DNA of 64,000 nucleotides from Verrucomicrobiaceae bacterium (GTDB lineage: Bacteria; Verrucomicrobiota; Verrucomicrobiia; Verrucomicrobiales; Verrucomicrobiaceae). Below the pieces are notes generated by a model. The model was given only the letters and a program-made list of their open reading frames with translations, was not told the origin of the DNA and did no database searches. The position numbers and the translations under genes were made by a program. Shown here piece after piece: positions 44,144 through 52,742 of the stretch. Every line of letters begins with the position of its first letter. Position 1 is the first letter of the stretch. Where the stretch lies: contig JAEUHN010000047.1 of assembly GCA_016795365.1 (NCBI GenBank), positions 216,348 to 280,347 of the forward strand. Direction: 5' to 3'.

Positions 44144-45574
44144 TTAGACGCCCCAGCCAGGACGATAGCTCGGGCGCTTCACGAACTGGTTCGCGGACTC
44201 CACATTGGTGACCTTCATCGCGTCCTTGTCCCAGGAGATGGCCTGCTGGGAGCGGACGGCGAGGTTGCCAAGAAGCACGAACTCGGTGAGCGCGGCGGAG
44301 TAATCGAAGTTCGAGCTGGGCAGGCCACCGTTGACGATGCAGTGCGCCCATTCGAGCTGCGGATTGTCCGGCGTGGGGCTGCGGGCCTCGGTCTTCTTGT
44401 GCTTGCCGCTGCCGAGGTCCATGCGGGCCTGGGTATAGGCTTCGTCGGGGTAGATGCGGGGGCTCTTGCAGTAGGCGTCGCCTTCGAAGACGAGGCCGTC
44501 GGTGCCGATGAACTGCATGCCCGACGTGGCTTTGGCCCAGGTGTCGTCTTTGATCATCTCATGCTTCTCAGGCTTGTTCGGCTTGCCGTCGATCTGTCCG
44601 TCGTGCCAGCTGACGATCATGGCAGGCTGCTTCTCACTCGCGGGCATGTGATACTTGAGCTTGGTCCAGTTGGGTGCGCAGAGGTCGGAGATGGGGCCAC
44701 TTTCCACTTCGATCTTGGTGGGGATGACCTGACCGAGAATGGAGAAGGTGGCGTCCATGATGTGGCAGCCCATGTCGCCAAGGGCGCCGGAGCCCCAGGC
44801 CCACCAGCCGCGCCAGGCGAAGGGATGAACGCTGGAGGCGCGCTTGGTTTGCTTGTCCTTGGGCAGCTCAAAATACGGCTCCATGGGGGTGGAGGAGAGC
44901 CAGAGGTCCCAGTCGAGACCTTCGGGTGTGGGGGCCTGCACCTTGTCGATCGGCCCCTGGGGCCAGATGGGGCGATTGGTGTGGAGGCGGATTTCTTTGA
45001 GGGTGCCGATGCGGCCCTGCTCGATCCATTCCTTGGCCAGGCGCTGGCCTTCCATGGTGCGGCCCTGGTTGCCCATCTGGGTGATGACCTTGGCTTCCTT
45101 GGCGGCTTTGTGCAGCTCGCGCACTTCCCAGATCGTGTTGCACATGGGCTTCTGCACGCAGACGTGCTTGCCGTGCTTGATGGCCCACATGGCGGCGAGG
45201 AAGTGGGTGTGGTCCGGAGTGGCGATCATAACGCCGTCGATGTCGTTGGCCATCTCATCGAACATCTTGCGGAAGTCGGTGTAGAGCTTGGGCGGACGCG
45301 GGGGAGCCTGATTGGCATCGACGTGATACTTCTCGCGCTTCTTTGCTGCCTCATCGAGACGCTTCTGGTCCACATCGACCATGGCGACGATGTCGTGCTC
45401 GAGGGTGACGTAGGAGGTGTCGGACAAGCCTTTGCCATTCGCACCGATCTGGGCGAGGCGGAGGCGTTTGCCTGCTGCATTCTGGCCTTTCAAAAGGAGA
45501 TTGGGAACGGCGAAGGCGGAACCGGCGAGCGCGGTGGTGTTGAAGAAGGTGCGACGCGTAAACAGTCGGGGCAT
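44144..45574 (-). CDS. Gfo/Idh/MocA oxidoreductase, Tat-exported
   Basis: The product is 476 residues from the ATG at 45574 (MPRLFTRRTFFNTTALAG, a twin-arginine signal); the frame is open 29 codons upstream. The Rossmann domain begins RLAQIGANGKGL and continues to GVMIATPDHTHFLAAMWAIKHGKHVCVQKPM, which carries the family's KP motif. The C-terminal dehydrogenase/lyase domain includes GSGALGDMGCHIMDATF. These enzymes act on sugars or inositols with bound NAD(P); export by Tat fits a cofactor loaded in the cytoplasm. Related exported members are abundant in Verrucomicrobiota. The substrate is unknown. The gene is monocistronic with its own terminator. Confidence 0.92.
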   Translation of the reverse strand: MPRLFTRRTFFNTTALAGSAFAVPNLLLKGQNAAGKRLRLAQIGANGKGLSDTSYVTLEHDIVAMVDVDQKRLDEAAKKREKYHVDANQAPPRPPKLYTDFRKMFDEMANDIDGVMIATPDHTHFLAAMWAIKHGKHVCVQKPMCNTIWEVRELHKAAKEAKVITQMGNQGRTMEGQRLAKEWIEQGRIGTLKEIRLHTNRPIWPQGPIDKVQAPTPEGLDWDLWLSSTPMEPYFELPKDKQTKRASSVHPFAWRGWWAWGSGALGDMGCHIMDATFSILGQVIPTKIEVESGPISDLCAPNWTKLKYHMPASEKQPAMIVSWHDGQIDGKPNKPEKHEMIKDDTWAKATSGMQFIGTDGLVFEGDAYCKSPRIYPDEAYTQARMDLGSGKHKKTEARSPTPDNPQLEWAHCIVNGGLPSSNFDYSAALTEFVLLGNLAVRSQQAISWDKDAMKVTNVESANQFVKRPSYRPGWGV

Positions 45575-45686
45575 GATGGTGGAGTGAGGTGGATGGTTGG
45601 GTAGGATGGAAGGGATAGCCGGGCCGGCTTCAGGAACGCAGACCGGTCGGTCGGCTTGCACGATTCTTGGCGTGAGTGGAGCCGAA

Positions 45687-46319
45687 TTACTTCGACGGCT
45701 CGTCCTTCACCTCGATCTTCACCTTGCTGAAGAGCTTGGCGATGAGGTCATTGGGCAGGACGCCGCCGTCGGTCACCTTGTAGTGGCGAAGCGAGAGGCC
45801 AATTAAGAAGGCGCCGCCAAAGAGCAGCGTGAGAATGATGCCGGTTACGCAACCTCCGCCCTCGCCGACCTGGACCGAACGGCTCGGATGCACGCGTGGA
45901 CGGGGATTGTAAGTGCTGGCTCCGTGGGGGATGCCTGTGACTGGTGGCGCGGTATCGACGATGCGCTTGACCTCGGGGGCCGGGATCGCAATGGGCGCGG
46001 GCTCTGCCACGGGGACGGCGGTGGGGACCTCGTCGCTGGCGTAGAAGACGGACTGGATGTCACCGAAGGCGATGCGGTCACCATCATTGAGGAGGGACTC
46101 TTCGATCTCGACACCGTTCAGACGGGTGCCATTGCGGGAGCCGAGGTCCTGAACGTAGTAGCCGTCCGGCCTAGCTTTTACCGTTGCATGATGACTGGAG
46201 ACGGAGGGGCAAGGGAGCTGGACGATACTGTCCTCGGCACGGCCGATGGTGATGAGATCTACGTCGAGCGGAGTGATGATCGTCGATCCGTCTTCGAGGG
46301 TAAAAACGATGCTGGCCAT
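45687..46319 (-). CDS. FHA-domain protein with a C-terminal membrane anchor
   Basis: The product is 210 residues from the ATG at 46319 (MASIVFTLEDGST). The FHA domain is at about 1-90: TIGRAEDSIVQLP (GR), SVSSHHATVK (S-x-x-H), and LGSRNGTRLNGVEI (N-G pairs), the set that binds phosphothreonine. A Pro/Ala linker (about 100-155) leads to a membrane helix (GCVTGIILTLLFGGAFLIGLSL) and a Lys/Glu-rich tail of about 35 residues that would lie outside. It probably reads out Ser/Thr kinase signalling at the inner membrane, for which the kinase at 16368 is one possible source. Its partner is not known. Confidence 0.87.
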   Translation of the reverse strand: MASIVFTLEDGSTIITPLDVDLITIGRAEDSIVQLPCPSVSSHHATVKARPDGYYVQDLGSRNGTRLNGVEIEESLLNDGDRIAFGDIQSVFYASDEVPTAVPVAEPAPIAIPAPEVKRIVDTAPPVTGIPHGASTYNPRPRVHPSRSVQVGEGGGCVTGIILTLLFGGAFLIGLSLRHYKVTDGGVLPNDLIAKLFSKVKIEVKDEPSK

Positions 46320-46439
46320 GAGATGGAGGGGGAGGTCGCGAGAGCAGTCGGCAGACGGTGTCGTGTTAAAATAGGACAAAACCTTTCTTTAAACATGCGA
46401 GCACCAACTGTAGAGATGCCGACGTTATCAAAGATTGTC

Positions 46440-46928
46440 ATGCGCGCGACTGTCATTTTTTGTGAAAGCACACTCTTCATCTGCCGCCGTGCGGTGATGC
46501 TGCTGGCGTTGCTGGCAGGAGTCTTGATCGCAGGCTTTCCGGCACAGGCCCGGGACAAGGCGGAGGCTGAAGAGGCTGCACGGAGGCTGGCCTCCATGTT
46601 TGAAGAGCAGAGGTTCGAGTTTCGCGCCGAAGCGTGGGTCAAGGATCTGGGGCCTGAAGTGGGCAAGGCGGTGCGTGTCCAGCTCTTCAAAGGCAATGAC
46701 TATCGTTTCTGCATCGCGGTGCCGCCGGATTCGGGTGTGCACGTGACGGCTGCGGTGCTCGATCTGGATGGCAAGCCTACGGGCGAGATCGAGCCTGTGC
46801 TCGACGGCTGGGGCTGCGTGCTGTCCTTCAAGCCGTCCAAAACAGGAGTCTATGTTGTGGCCGTGCATCAGGAGAAATCGGGCAAGCAACGTGAGGTGCC
46901 CTGCGCCTTGATGACTGGCTATCGTTAA
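46440..46928 (+). CDS. Secreted hypothetical protein
   Basis: The product is about 162 residues if it starts at 46440 (MRATVIFCESTLFICRRAV). The hydrophobic stretch VMLLALLAGVLIAGFPAQA is a signal peptide core, and other in-frame ATGs at 46395, 46416 and 46497 are possible starts. After cleavage the mature part begins RDKAEAEEAARRLASMFEEQ, a helix, followed by beta-rich text (VRVQLFKGNDYRFCIAVPPD, VTAAVLDLDGKPTGE, YVVAVHQEKSG). The beta part looks like a small sandwich, possibly a C-terminal prepeptidase-like fold. I do not recognise the family. It is divergent from the FHA gene. Confidence 0.7.
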   Translation: MRATVIFCESTLFICRRAVMLLALLAGVLIAGFPAQARDKAEAEEAARRLASMFEEQRFEFRAEAWVKDLGPEVGKAVRVQLFKGNDYRFCIAVPPDSGVHVTAAVLDLDGKPTGEIEPVLDGWGCVLSFKPSKTGVYVVAVHQEKSGKQREVPCALMTGYR

Positions 46929-46957
46929 CCGGCTTTCAGCACAGGCGAATCGTCAGC

Positions 46958-46986
46958 TTGACATCCCCGGGAGCCTCTACTACTAG
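46958..46986 (+). promoter_or_regulatory. Sigma-70-type promoter of rpsT
   Basis: A consensus -35 TTGACA (46958-46963) is followed by a 17-base spacer and TACTAG (46981-46986) as -10. Transcription would start near 46993, giving a leader of about 20 bases before the ATG at 47012. It lies just after the stop codon of the upstream gene. The match to consensus and spacing is the best in the window. Confidence 0.7.
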
Positions 46987-47011
46987 CTCCGCCCTTTTCC
47001 GCCCCTCTTTT

Positions 47012-47287
47012 ATGGCTAACATCGCTTCCAATCAGAAATCCATCCGTCAGACGAAGACTCGCAATCTTCGCAACTCGATCGCTCGTTCCCGCATTCGCAC
47101 TTTCCGCAATCGCGTGGCCAATGCGATCAAGAGTGGAGATCTCGAACTGGCCAAGAAAGAGCTGAGCCTTTTTGCTTCTGTGGCTGACAAGGCTGGCAAG
47201 AAGAACGTGATCCACAAGAACAAGGCGAGCCGCCTCAAGGGTCGTCTGGCCAAGAGCATCAACGCTGCCGCGGCTTCGAAAGCCTGA
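47012..47287 (+). CDS. rpsT: Small ribosomal subunit protein bS20
   Basis: The product is 91 residues from the ATG at 47012 (MANIASNQKSIRQTKT). The frame is open 18 codons further upstream, but that extension is not part of the family. bS20 binds 16S rRNA early in assembly of the 30S subunit. The Lys/Arg-rich helices (RNSIARSRIRTFRNRVANAI, KNVIHKNKASRLKGRLAKSI) and the closing Ala-rich tail fit. It has its own promoter and terminator, so it is expressed alone. Confidence 0.95.
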   Translation: MANIASNQKSIRQTKTRNLRNSIARSRIRTFRNRVANAIKSGDLELAKKELSLFASVADKAGKKNVIHKNKASRLKGRLAKSINAAAASKA

Positions 47288-47399
47288 TTGAGCTTTTGGC
47301 TCGTTCAGCCCGGTTCAGTTCTCATGGCCCTGACTCACAAATGAGTCAGGTGACGTGGCAAGTTGGCGGAAAAGCATACTTCGTCACACCCAAGATCAG

Positions 47400-47434
47400 C
47401 AGGCCAGCTTCCTGAAGCTGGCCTGATTATTTTA
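47400..47434 (+). terminator. Intrinsic terminator of rpsT
   Basis: A perfect 12-bp stem (CAGGCCAGCTTC / GAAGCTGGCCTG) is followed by ATTATTTTA. It lies 112 bp past the rpsT stop. The long G/C stem and the T-rich trailer support an efficient terminator. Confidence 0.85.
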
Positions 47435-47472
47435 TGGAATTTATAAAGAACGGCGGCTAAACTAGCCGCCTC

Positions 47473-48468
47473 ATGCCGTCAGACATTCTCTTTTTCCCCT
47501 TCAGCCCAAGGCCTGCAGTTTTTCGGAAACTCGTAATGGCGGCTTGGGTGGTGATGGGTCCGATGGCAGCCCAGGGTGTCCTGTTCTACGACTCTGCGGA
47601 TGCTGGGCACAACACAGGCGCGCCGACAGGCACGTATGTGGACAGCGGCTGGCAATACCTGGGTGCATTTGGCTCCTTCGTGGGCACGGCGATTGGACCG
47701 AACTACTTCATCACGGCGGCCCACATCGGGGTGCAGGGTTCCAGCTTTATCCAGACCTCCACCTTCACCGGGCAACCGGATGTCAGCTACACGATTGATG
47801 CCACGGCCTTCAGCGGTGTGGGCTACTACGACTTGCCGGGCACGGACCTGCGACTCTACCGCACCATGGAATCGTTTGCCAACTGGGCACCGCTTTACGA
47901 GGGCAGTGCGGAGCTGGGCCAGACAGCGGTGGTCACGGGCAATGGCGGGGCCAGGGCCAGCGAAATCTGGCTCGGGCCTGACTTGAAGGGTTGGACGGCC
48001 TCGGTGGGCAATGGAACGACTCGTTGGGGCACCAATGCTATCAGCGGTTTTGTGCCCGACTTCTTCTCGCCGGTGGGTGACCTACTGGTGGCGGACTTCA
48101 ATGCCCTGCCCTCCACCGATGAGGTCATGCTCACCAGTGGTGACTCCGGCGGTGCTGTGTTCATCAATGACGGCGGCATCTGGAAGCTCGCAGGGGTCAA
48201 CTACGCGGTCGATGGTGCCTTCAATACCAGCCCGACCAACATCGGAGCTTTCAGCGCAGCCCTGTTTGACAAAGGCGGCTACTGGGAAGGTGAGGACCCG
48301 ACGTGGCAGTTCAATCCCGACCTCCCCGCAGACACGCCTTCGTCCTTCTATGCCTCACGGATCTCCAGTTCAGCAGCAGCGATCAACGGCATCACTGGCG
48401 TGCCCGAGCCCGGCAGCGCGCTGCTGGTGCTGGCTGTAGGATCATGCCTGAGGAGAAGAAGGCGGTAA
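47473..48468 (+). CDS. PEP-CTERM trypsin-like serine protease
   Basis: The product is 331 residues. The long N-terminus ends in a hydrophobic signal core (LVMAAWVVMGPMAAQG); ATGs at 47473 and 47536 are both possible. The chymotrypsin-like triad is complete: TAAHIG with His near 84, GTDLRLYR with Asp near 125, and TSGDSGGA with Ser near 225. The C-terminus is a PEP-CTERM sorting signal: VPEPGSALLVLAVG then an Arg run. Such proteins are cut by exosortase and passed to the cell surface or matrix. It would be a surface or secreted protease. It is monocistronic, just after the rpsT terminator. Confidence 0.9.
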   Translation: MPSDILFFPFSPRPAVFRKLVMAAWVVMGPMAAQGVLFYDSADAGHNTGAPTGTYVDSGWQYLGAFGSFVGTAIGPNYFITAAHIGVQGSSFIQTSTFTGQPDVSYTIDATAFSGVGYYDLPGTDLRLYRTMESFANWAPLYEGSAELGQTAVVTGNGGARASEIWLGPDLKGWTASVGNGTTRWGTNAISGFVPDFFSPVGDLLVADFNALPSTDEVMLTSGDSGGAVFINDGGIWKLAGVNYAVDGAFNTSPTNIGAFSAALFDKGGYWEGEDPTWQFNPDLPADTPSSFYASRISSSAAAINGITGVPEPGSALLVLAVGSCLRRRRR

Positions 48469-48521
48469 GCCATCTTTTCTGCTCGACGATGGGCTGCTGA
48501 CTCGGCAGCATCCGCGCCGCT

Positions 48522-50012
48522 ATGACTTCCTCCTTCTGGCCCTTCGCCGTTCTCGCCATCAGCGTGGCGTTCATCATCATCGGCATTAGCAAGCTACGTC
48601 TCCATGCCTTCGTGGCCCTCGTGCTGGCGGCGATGCTGGCAGGACTGCTGACCAACAAGGAGTCCTGGGACATCGTGCAGAAGGACGGCAAGGTGAAAGC
48701 CACGTCCTCCATGGTCGGCGTGGTGGAAATGGTTTCCAAAGGACTAGGCGACACCGCCCGCGACATCGCCATCTCCATTGCCCTCGCGGCGATCATCGGC
48801 ATGTGCCTGATGGAGAGCGGCGGCGCGGACAAGGTGGTGAGGCGATTCCTCGCTTTCTTCGGCGAGAAGCGGGCGGGCTGGGCCTTGCTGTGGAGCACCT
48901 TCATTCTCAGCGCACCGATCTTTTTCGACACCATGTTCATGCTCATGGCACCTCTGGCCATGGCGCTGCGGCTTCGCACTGGCAAGGACTACACCCTTTA
49001 CATCCTGGCGGTGTGCTGCGGGGGCACGGTGACACACTCGATGACCGTCCCGCATCCCGGTCCCGTGGCCGTCGTGGATGATCTGCATCTCAATGTGGGG
49101 GAGTCGATCCTGGGCGGACTGGTCATCGGCGCGATCACCTGCACCTTTGGATTCATGGTCAGCAAGTGGCTCAATGGCCGCACCACAGTGCCACTTCGTG
49201 AGACCAACGGTCTGTCGCTCGACGAACTCCAGGGCGTGAGTGCCAAGCCCGAGAGCGAGCTGCCCAGCTTTTTCTGGAGCATCACGCCTGTCATCCTGCC
49301 CATCCTCCTGATCAGCATGACGACCGTGTTCGAGCTGATCCACACGGGTGCATTCCCCAAGAGTGGCGCACCGGCGGGCTGGGCTACGAGCATGATTTCG
49401 ATGTTAGGTGGCGAGCATGGTTTCACCGCCATTCGTGCCTGGGTGGACTTCGTCGGTCACAAAAACATCGCCTTGTTCATCGGTGCCTTCATCTCGCTCT
49501 GGGTGCTGGCGCGTCAGCGTGGCTTCGGGCTCAAGAAGCTGGAGGAACTTGTGGGTCCACCGCTCGAGACGGCCGGCATGATCATCCTCATCACCAGCGC
49601 AGGTGGTGCTTTCGGGCTCGCCTTGCGCAGTGCCGGAGTGGGTGATGCCGTGAAGGCCGTTGCGCAGGGCTACAGCATCAATCTCATCGTCCTGGGCTGG
49701 ATCGTGGCCGCCGTGGTGCGCGTGGCGCAGGGCTCGGCGACGGTGGCGATGCTCACCACCTCGTCGATCATGGCTCCCATGGTGGCTGGCGGCAATCTCG
49801 GCTGCCATCCGGTCTATTTGTTCACCGCCATCGGCTTTGGTGCCATGTTCTGTTCCTGGATGAATGACAGCGGTTTCTGGGTGGTATCCCGCCTCAGCGG
49901 CATGACCGAAAAAGAAACCCTGCGCACCTGGACGCTCCAGCTCACGGCCGACTCTGTCATTGGCCTGATCGTCACTTTCACGCTCAGCAAGGTGCTTCCT
50001 CTGGCTGGTTAG
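48522..50012 (+). CDS. GntP-family permease
   Basis: The product is 496 residues with about 12 membrane helices (WPFAVLAISVAFIIIGISKL, IAISIALAAIIGMCLMES, FMLMAPLAMALRLRTGKDY, GWIVAAVVRVAQGSATVAML). GntP-family proton symporters carry gluconate and similar sugar acids. Family landmarks include PIFFDTMFMLMAPLAMAL, HSMTVPHPGPVAV and AQGSATVAMLTTSSI. Residues near 240 (LRETNGLSLDELQGVSAK) form a hydrophilic loop. The substrate is unknown; no sugar-acid kinase or dehydrogenase is adjacent. It ends 107 bp before the radical-SAM operon and does not seem to belong to it. Confidence 0.92.
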   Translation: MTSSFWPFAVLAISVAFIIIGISKLRLHAFVALVLAAMLAGLLTNKESWDIVQKDGKVKATSSMVGVVEMVSKGLGDTARDIAISIALAAIIGMCLMESGGADKVVRRFLAFFGEKRAGWALLWSTFILSAPIFFDTMFMLMAPLAMALRLRTGKDYTLYILAVCCGGTVTHSMTVPHPGPVAVVDDLHLNVGESILGGLVIGAITCTFGFMVSKWLNGRTTVPLRETNGLSLDELQGVSAKPESELPSFFWSITPVILPILLISMTTVFELIHTGAFPKSGAPAGWATSMISMLGGEHGFTAIRAWVDFVGHKNIALFIGAFISLWVLARQRGFGLKKLEELVGPPLETAGMIILITSAGGAFGLALRSAGVGDAVKAVAQGYSINLIVLGWIVAAVVRVAQGSATVAMLTTSSIMAPMVAGGNLGCHPVYLFTAIGFGAMFCSWMNDSGFWVVSRLSGMTEKETLRTWTLQLTADSVIGLIVTFTLSKVLPLAG

Positions 50013-50119
50013 CTTGCGCCTTGCCTGTGTTGCCTGATGGAGTGTTGTTCGGTCATTTAGGAGGTCCGCTGACAGATTGTTATTGACCATCGAGCCGCGT
50101 TTTCATAAACCGGCAGCCT

Positions 50120-51529
50120 GTGACGGAGATTTGTCAGCGCCTCCCAAAAGTGACAGCCGAGACCTTCGTGGTTCCGCTGGAGGAGAAGCGTTATCTCATT
50201 TACGCGCCCCTGCGCGAGACAGCGTGTGTGGGGAATGCCCGGGTGGTGAATCATTTGATGGATTGCAAAGAGGGGAGCACTCGGGCCGCTGACCCCGCCT
50301 ATGAAGACCTGCGCAATCTCTTTCGAGTCATGGGCATACTGGATGCCAGAGCCGAGCCCAAGCCGATCACTCGATTCAAGGGCACACCTGAGCCGACGGA
50401 GGTGACCTTGTTCCTGACCACGGCGTGCAACCTGCGATGCACTTACTGCTACGCCCAGGCAGGGGACACAGCGAAGAAGTTCATGAAGCCCGATGTCGCC
50501 TTTCGTGGCATCGAGTTCGTCGCACGCAACGCCGCCAGGCTGGGCAGGGACAAGTTCGCCGTGATCTATCATGGGGGCGGCGAGCCGACGGTCAACTGGC
50601 CCACCCTGACCGAGTCTCACGCCTTTGCTACGACTTTGGCGAAAGAGCTAGGGATTGGGTTCAGCAGTTCAACGGCGACCAATGGGGTCCTCCGGGACAG
50701 CCAGATCGACTGGATCGTCAGCCACCTGAATGGTGCCAGCGTCTCGTTCGATGGATCACCCGAATTGCAGGATGAGCACCGCCCCAAAGTCGGTGGTGGA
50801 GGATCCAGCAGCCAGGTGATTCACACGCTCACCCGGTTTCAGGAAGGAGGGCTTCCGTATGGAATCAGGGTGACAGTCACTGCGGATCATATCCCTCACC
50901 TTGTAGAGTCAGTGAAATTCATCTGTTCGCGGTTCAAGCCGAAGCGTCTCCAGGTGGAACCTGCCTATCAGATGGGACGCTGGAAGGATGCACCCAGTGC
51001 TGAGACGGATGCCTTTATCGACGCCTTCCGTGAAGCCCAGGTTGCTGCGCGGGCTTTGGGTCAGGAGATCTACTTCTCGGGAGCCAAGGTGGGCCATCTC
51101 AGCAATCACTTCTGTGGCGTCACACAGGATAGTTTCTCGCTGTCCCCCGATGGCGGTGTTTCAGGGTGTTTTGAGGTGTTTGCCGAGGATGAGAAGGATG
51201 CAGACGTCTTCTTTTACGGTCATACCGACGACAAAGGGCAGTTCCAGTTTAACAAGAAACGACTGGCAAACCTGCGTGCCCAGACCGTTGATCGTCATGC
51301 CTTCTGCTCCACCTGCTTTGCCAAGTGGAACTGCGGGGGCGACTGCTACAACAAGTCTCTGAAAGTCAACGGAAGCGCCGAGTTTCAGGGTTCGGATCGA
51401 TGCCATGTCATTCGTGAACTCACCAAAGACCAGATTCTGGAGCGCATCGCTAAGGCTGGCGGACTAGCTTGGCTCGGTGACGAAGAGTCGCCGGAGGGCA
51501 AGTCGGCGGGCAAGGAGTTTCTACTTTAA
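50120..51529 (+). CDS. Radical SAM/SPASM peptide maturase
   Basis: The product is 469 residues, starting with GTG at 50120. The N-terminal 90 residues (FVVPLEEKRYLIYAPL, ARVVNHLMDCKEG) look like the peptide-recognition region of RiPP maturases. The radical SAM cluster motif is CNLRCTYC near residue 103-110, with a GGGEPT motif near 152. The C-terminus carries the full seven-Cys SPASM set: C-x12-G-x4-C (about 332-350), C-x2-C-x5-C-x3-C (396-409) and a last Cys near 428, which binds two extra 4Fe-4S clusters. The next gene, 18 bp on, encodes a 108-residue Cys-rich peptide, the likely substrate. The modification itself cannot be read; thioether formation is the natural guess. Confidence 0.9.
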   Translation: MTEICQRLPKVTAETFVVPLEEKRYLIYAPLRETACVGNARVVNHLMDCKEGSTRAADPAYEDLRNLFRVMGILDARAEPKPITRFKGTPEPTEVTLFLTTACNLRCTYCYAQAGDTAKKFMKPDVAFRGIEFVARNAARLGRDKFAVIYHGGGEPTVNWPTLTESHAFATTLAKELGIGFSSSTATNGVLRDSQIDWIVSHLNGASVSFDGSPELQDEHRPKVGGGGSSSQVIHTLTRFQEGGLPYGIRVTVTADHIPHLVESVKFICSRFKPKRLQVEPAYQMGRWKDAPSAETDAFIDAFREAQVAARALGQEIYFSGAKVGHLSNHFCGVTQDSFSLSPDGGVSGCFEVFAEDEKDADVFFYGHTDDKGQFQFNKKRLANLRAQTVDRHAFCSTCFAKWNCGGDCYNKSLKVNGSAEFQGSDRCHVIRELTKDQILERIAKAGGLAWLGDEESPEGKSAGKEFLL

Positions 51530-51547
51530 CCATCAAAGAACACGACC

Positions 51548-51874
51548 ATGAAGCCAGACTACCAACTGAAACGAGTGGAGGAAGACTCCGATGACGCCAT
51601 GGCGGAGATCTCCTCCGTCTCACCCTCTGCTGGTCAGAACCTCACCCGCCGAGGTCTGTTTGCTTCTATCGTAACCGCTGGAGCAGCCCTCGTCGCTCTC
51701 ACGGAGCCAGCCAATGCTGACACCGCCGCTCAAAAGAAAGCCAAGGCGAAGTGCAAAAAGAAGAAAGGCTACAAGTGGGACAGCAAGAAAAAGAAATGCG
51801 TCAAGAGGTCTTCCTCAGGTGGCTCCTACTGCTCCTGCAATCTGGTCTGCACCTGCGACCTTGTTTATTATTGA
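51548..51874 (+). CDS. Cys-rich Tat-signal peptide, candidate RiPP precursor
   Basis: The product is 108 residues. Residues 1-30 are acidic and soluble. A twin-arginine signal follows (LTRRGLF at 32-38, hydrophobic ASIVTAGAALVAL, cleavage near ANA-D at 57). The mature part is Lys-rich (Cys69 and Cys84 flank KKGYKWDSK) and ends in a short core with Cys95, 97, 101 and 103 (C-x-C-x3-C-x-C) followed by DLVYY. A Tat signal means the substrate is normally folded or modified before export. I infer that the SPASM enzyme crosslinks the core in the cytoplasm. The gene lies 18 bp after the maturase and 22 bp before a barrel gene. I do not recognise a named precursor family. Confidence 0.8.
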   Translation: MKPDYQLKRVEEDSDDAMAEISSVSPSAGQNLTRRGLFASIVTAGAALVALTEPANADTAAQKKAKAKCKKKKGYKWDSKKKKCVKRSSSGGSYCSCNLVCTCDLVYY

Positions 51875-51896
51875 ACCTCAGCCTCCGCTGCTCGCT

Positions 51897-52742
51897 ATGA
51901 AGGCACTCCTGACTATCGCATTTCCGGCACTGCTGTGTATCGCCGATTCCATCGCCGCACAAACGACTGCTGCCAATGGCACTGCAGATGCCCGAAAGGG
52001 AGTGTCTGTTTACGAGCGTCAGACGAGTCCGGAAGAACCGTCTGGGGTCATCAGCATTGACTACAACAGTGCGGCGCATCGAGGTGGATCGTGGGAATAC
52101 GGGGCACATTTTGCTTACCCATTCACGGAGAGTTTTAGTGCCTCGGTTTTTGGGCGTGTGTTCCCGCATGGCGAGAACGACTTCCATGAGGACAAGGTCT
52201 TCTGGCAGACGGGATTGCGTCTGGAAATGGTCTTGTGGTCTTCTGGTGGTGCGAGTGCGGCTCCGGTGACCGTTCCAGCCGGTCAGAAACCGTCCGTCTG
52301 TGAGTCCTGCGGTGACGCTGCCATCTCCCTGTTTGGAGGTGTCGCAGGGCCATCCCTGGTTTCGCAGCAAGGAGTTGATCTCGAGGCAGGGCTACAGGGC
52401 TATTTCCCCCTGTCGGAACGCCTGGACATGTTCGCAACAGTGGGCACCACTTACACCACCGTTCCTCTGGATCACACGCGTGATGCTTTCGCCTTTGCGG
52501 ATGTCGAACTGGACTACGGCACCCGGTGGCTGCCCAATGAGAGCGATTCGCTGTTTGTCTCCTGCTACTTCGAAACGGGCGAAATCCGTGACGAAGGCGT
52601 TTTCGTCCAGGTTTCGGCGGGCATTCGATTCAGCATCGGCTGGGGTTTTGATATTGAAGCGCGCGTCGGCACAGAAATCGAAAGCCCTTACGATGAGAAG
52701 GAAGATGTCTTCGTTCAGACGGGCATTTCCTATGACTTCTAA
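51897..52742 (+). CDS. DUF6268-like outer-membrane beta-barrel of the radical-SAM operon
   Basis: The product is 281 residues from the ATG at 51897 with a signal peptide (MKALLTIAFPALLCIADSIAA). Alternating strands follow (VISIDYNSAAHRGGSWEYG, FSASVFGRVFP, LRLEMVLW), ending VFVQTGISYDF. The terminal Phe marks an outer-membrane barrel. Two Cys in VCESCGD (near 137-140) sit in a loop that would be outside the membrane or in the periplasm. It resembles the 22340 protein in size and pattern. Its position, 22 bp after the peptide gene, suggests it exports, anchors or receives the mature peptide; that is inference. Confidence 0.75.
   Translation: MKALLTIAFPALLCIADSIAAQTTAANGTADARKGVSVYERQTSPEEPSGVISIDYNSAAHRGGSWEYGAHFAYPFTESFSASVFGRVFPHGENDFHEDKVFWQTGLRLEMVLWSSGGASAAPVTVPAGQKPSVCESCGDAAISLFGGVAGPSLVSQQGVDLEAGLQGYFPLSERLDMFATVGTTYTTVPLDHTRDAFAFADVELDYGTRWLPNESDSLFVSCYFETGEIRDEGVFVQVSAGIRFSIGWGFDIEARVGTEIESPYDEKEDVFVQTGISYDF

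Noticed and set aside
45888..46439. Long upstream extension of the secreted hypothetical gene
   Set aside because: It runs antisense through the FHA gene and lacks a domain; the signal peptide begins near 46440-46497.
50060..50140. GCTGACA/TGTCAGC inverted repeat around the radical-SAM start
   Set aside because: Seven bases spaced by 57 could occur by chance and matches no operator I know.
51714..51896. Upstream extension of the barrel gene frame overlapping the peptide gene
   Set aside because: It gives a Lys/Arg-rich non-signal start; the ATG at 51897 begins a signal peptide.
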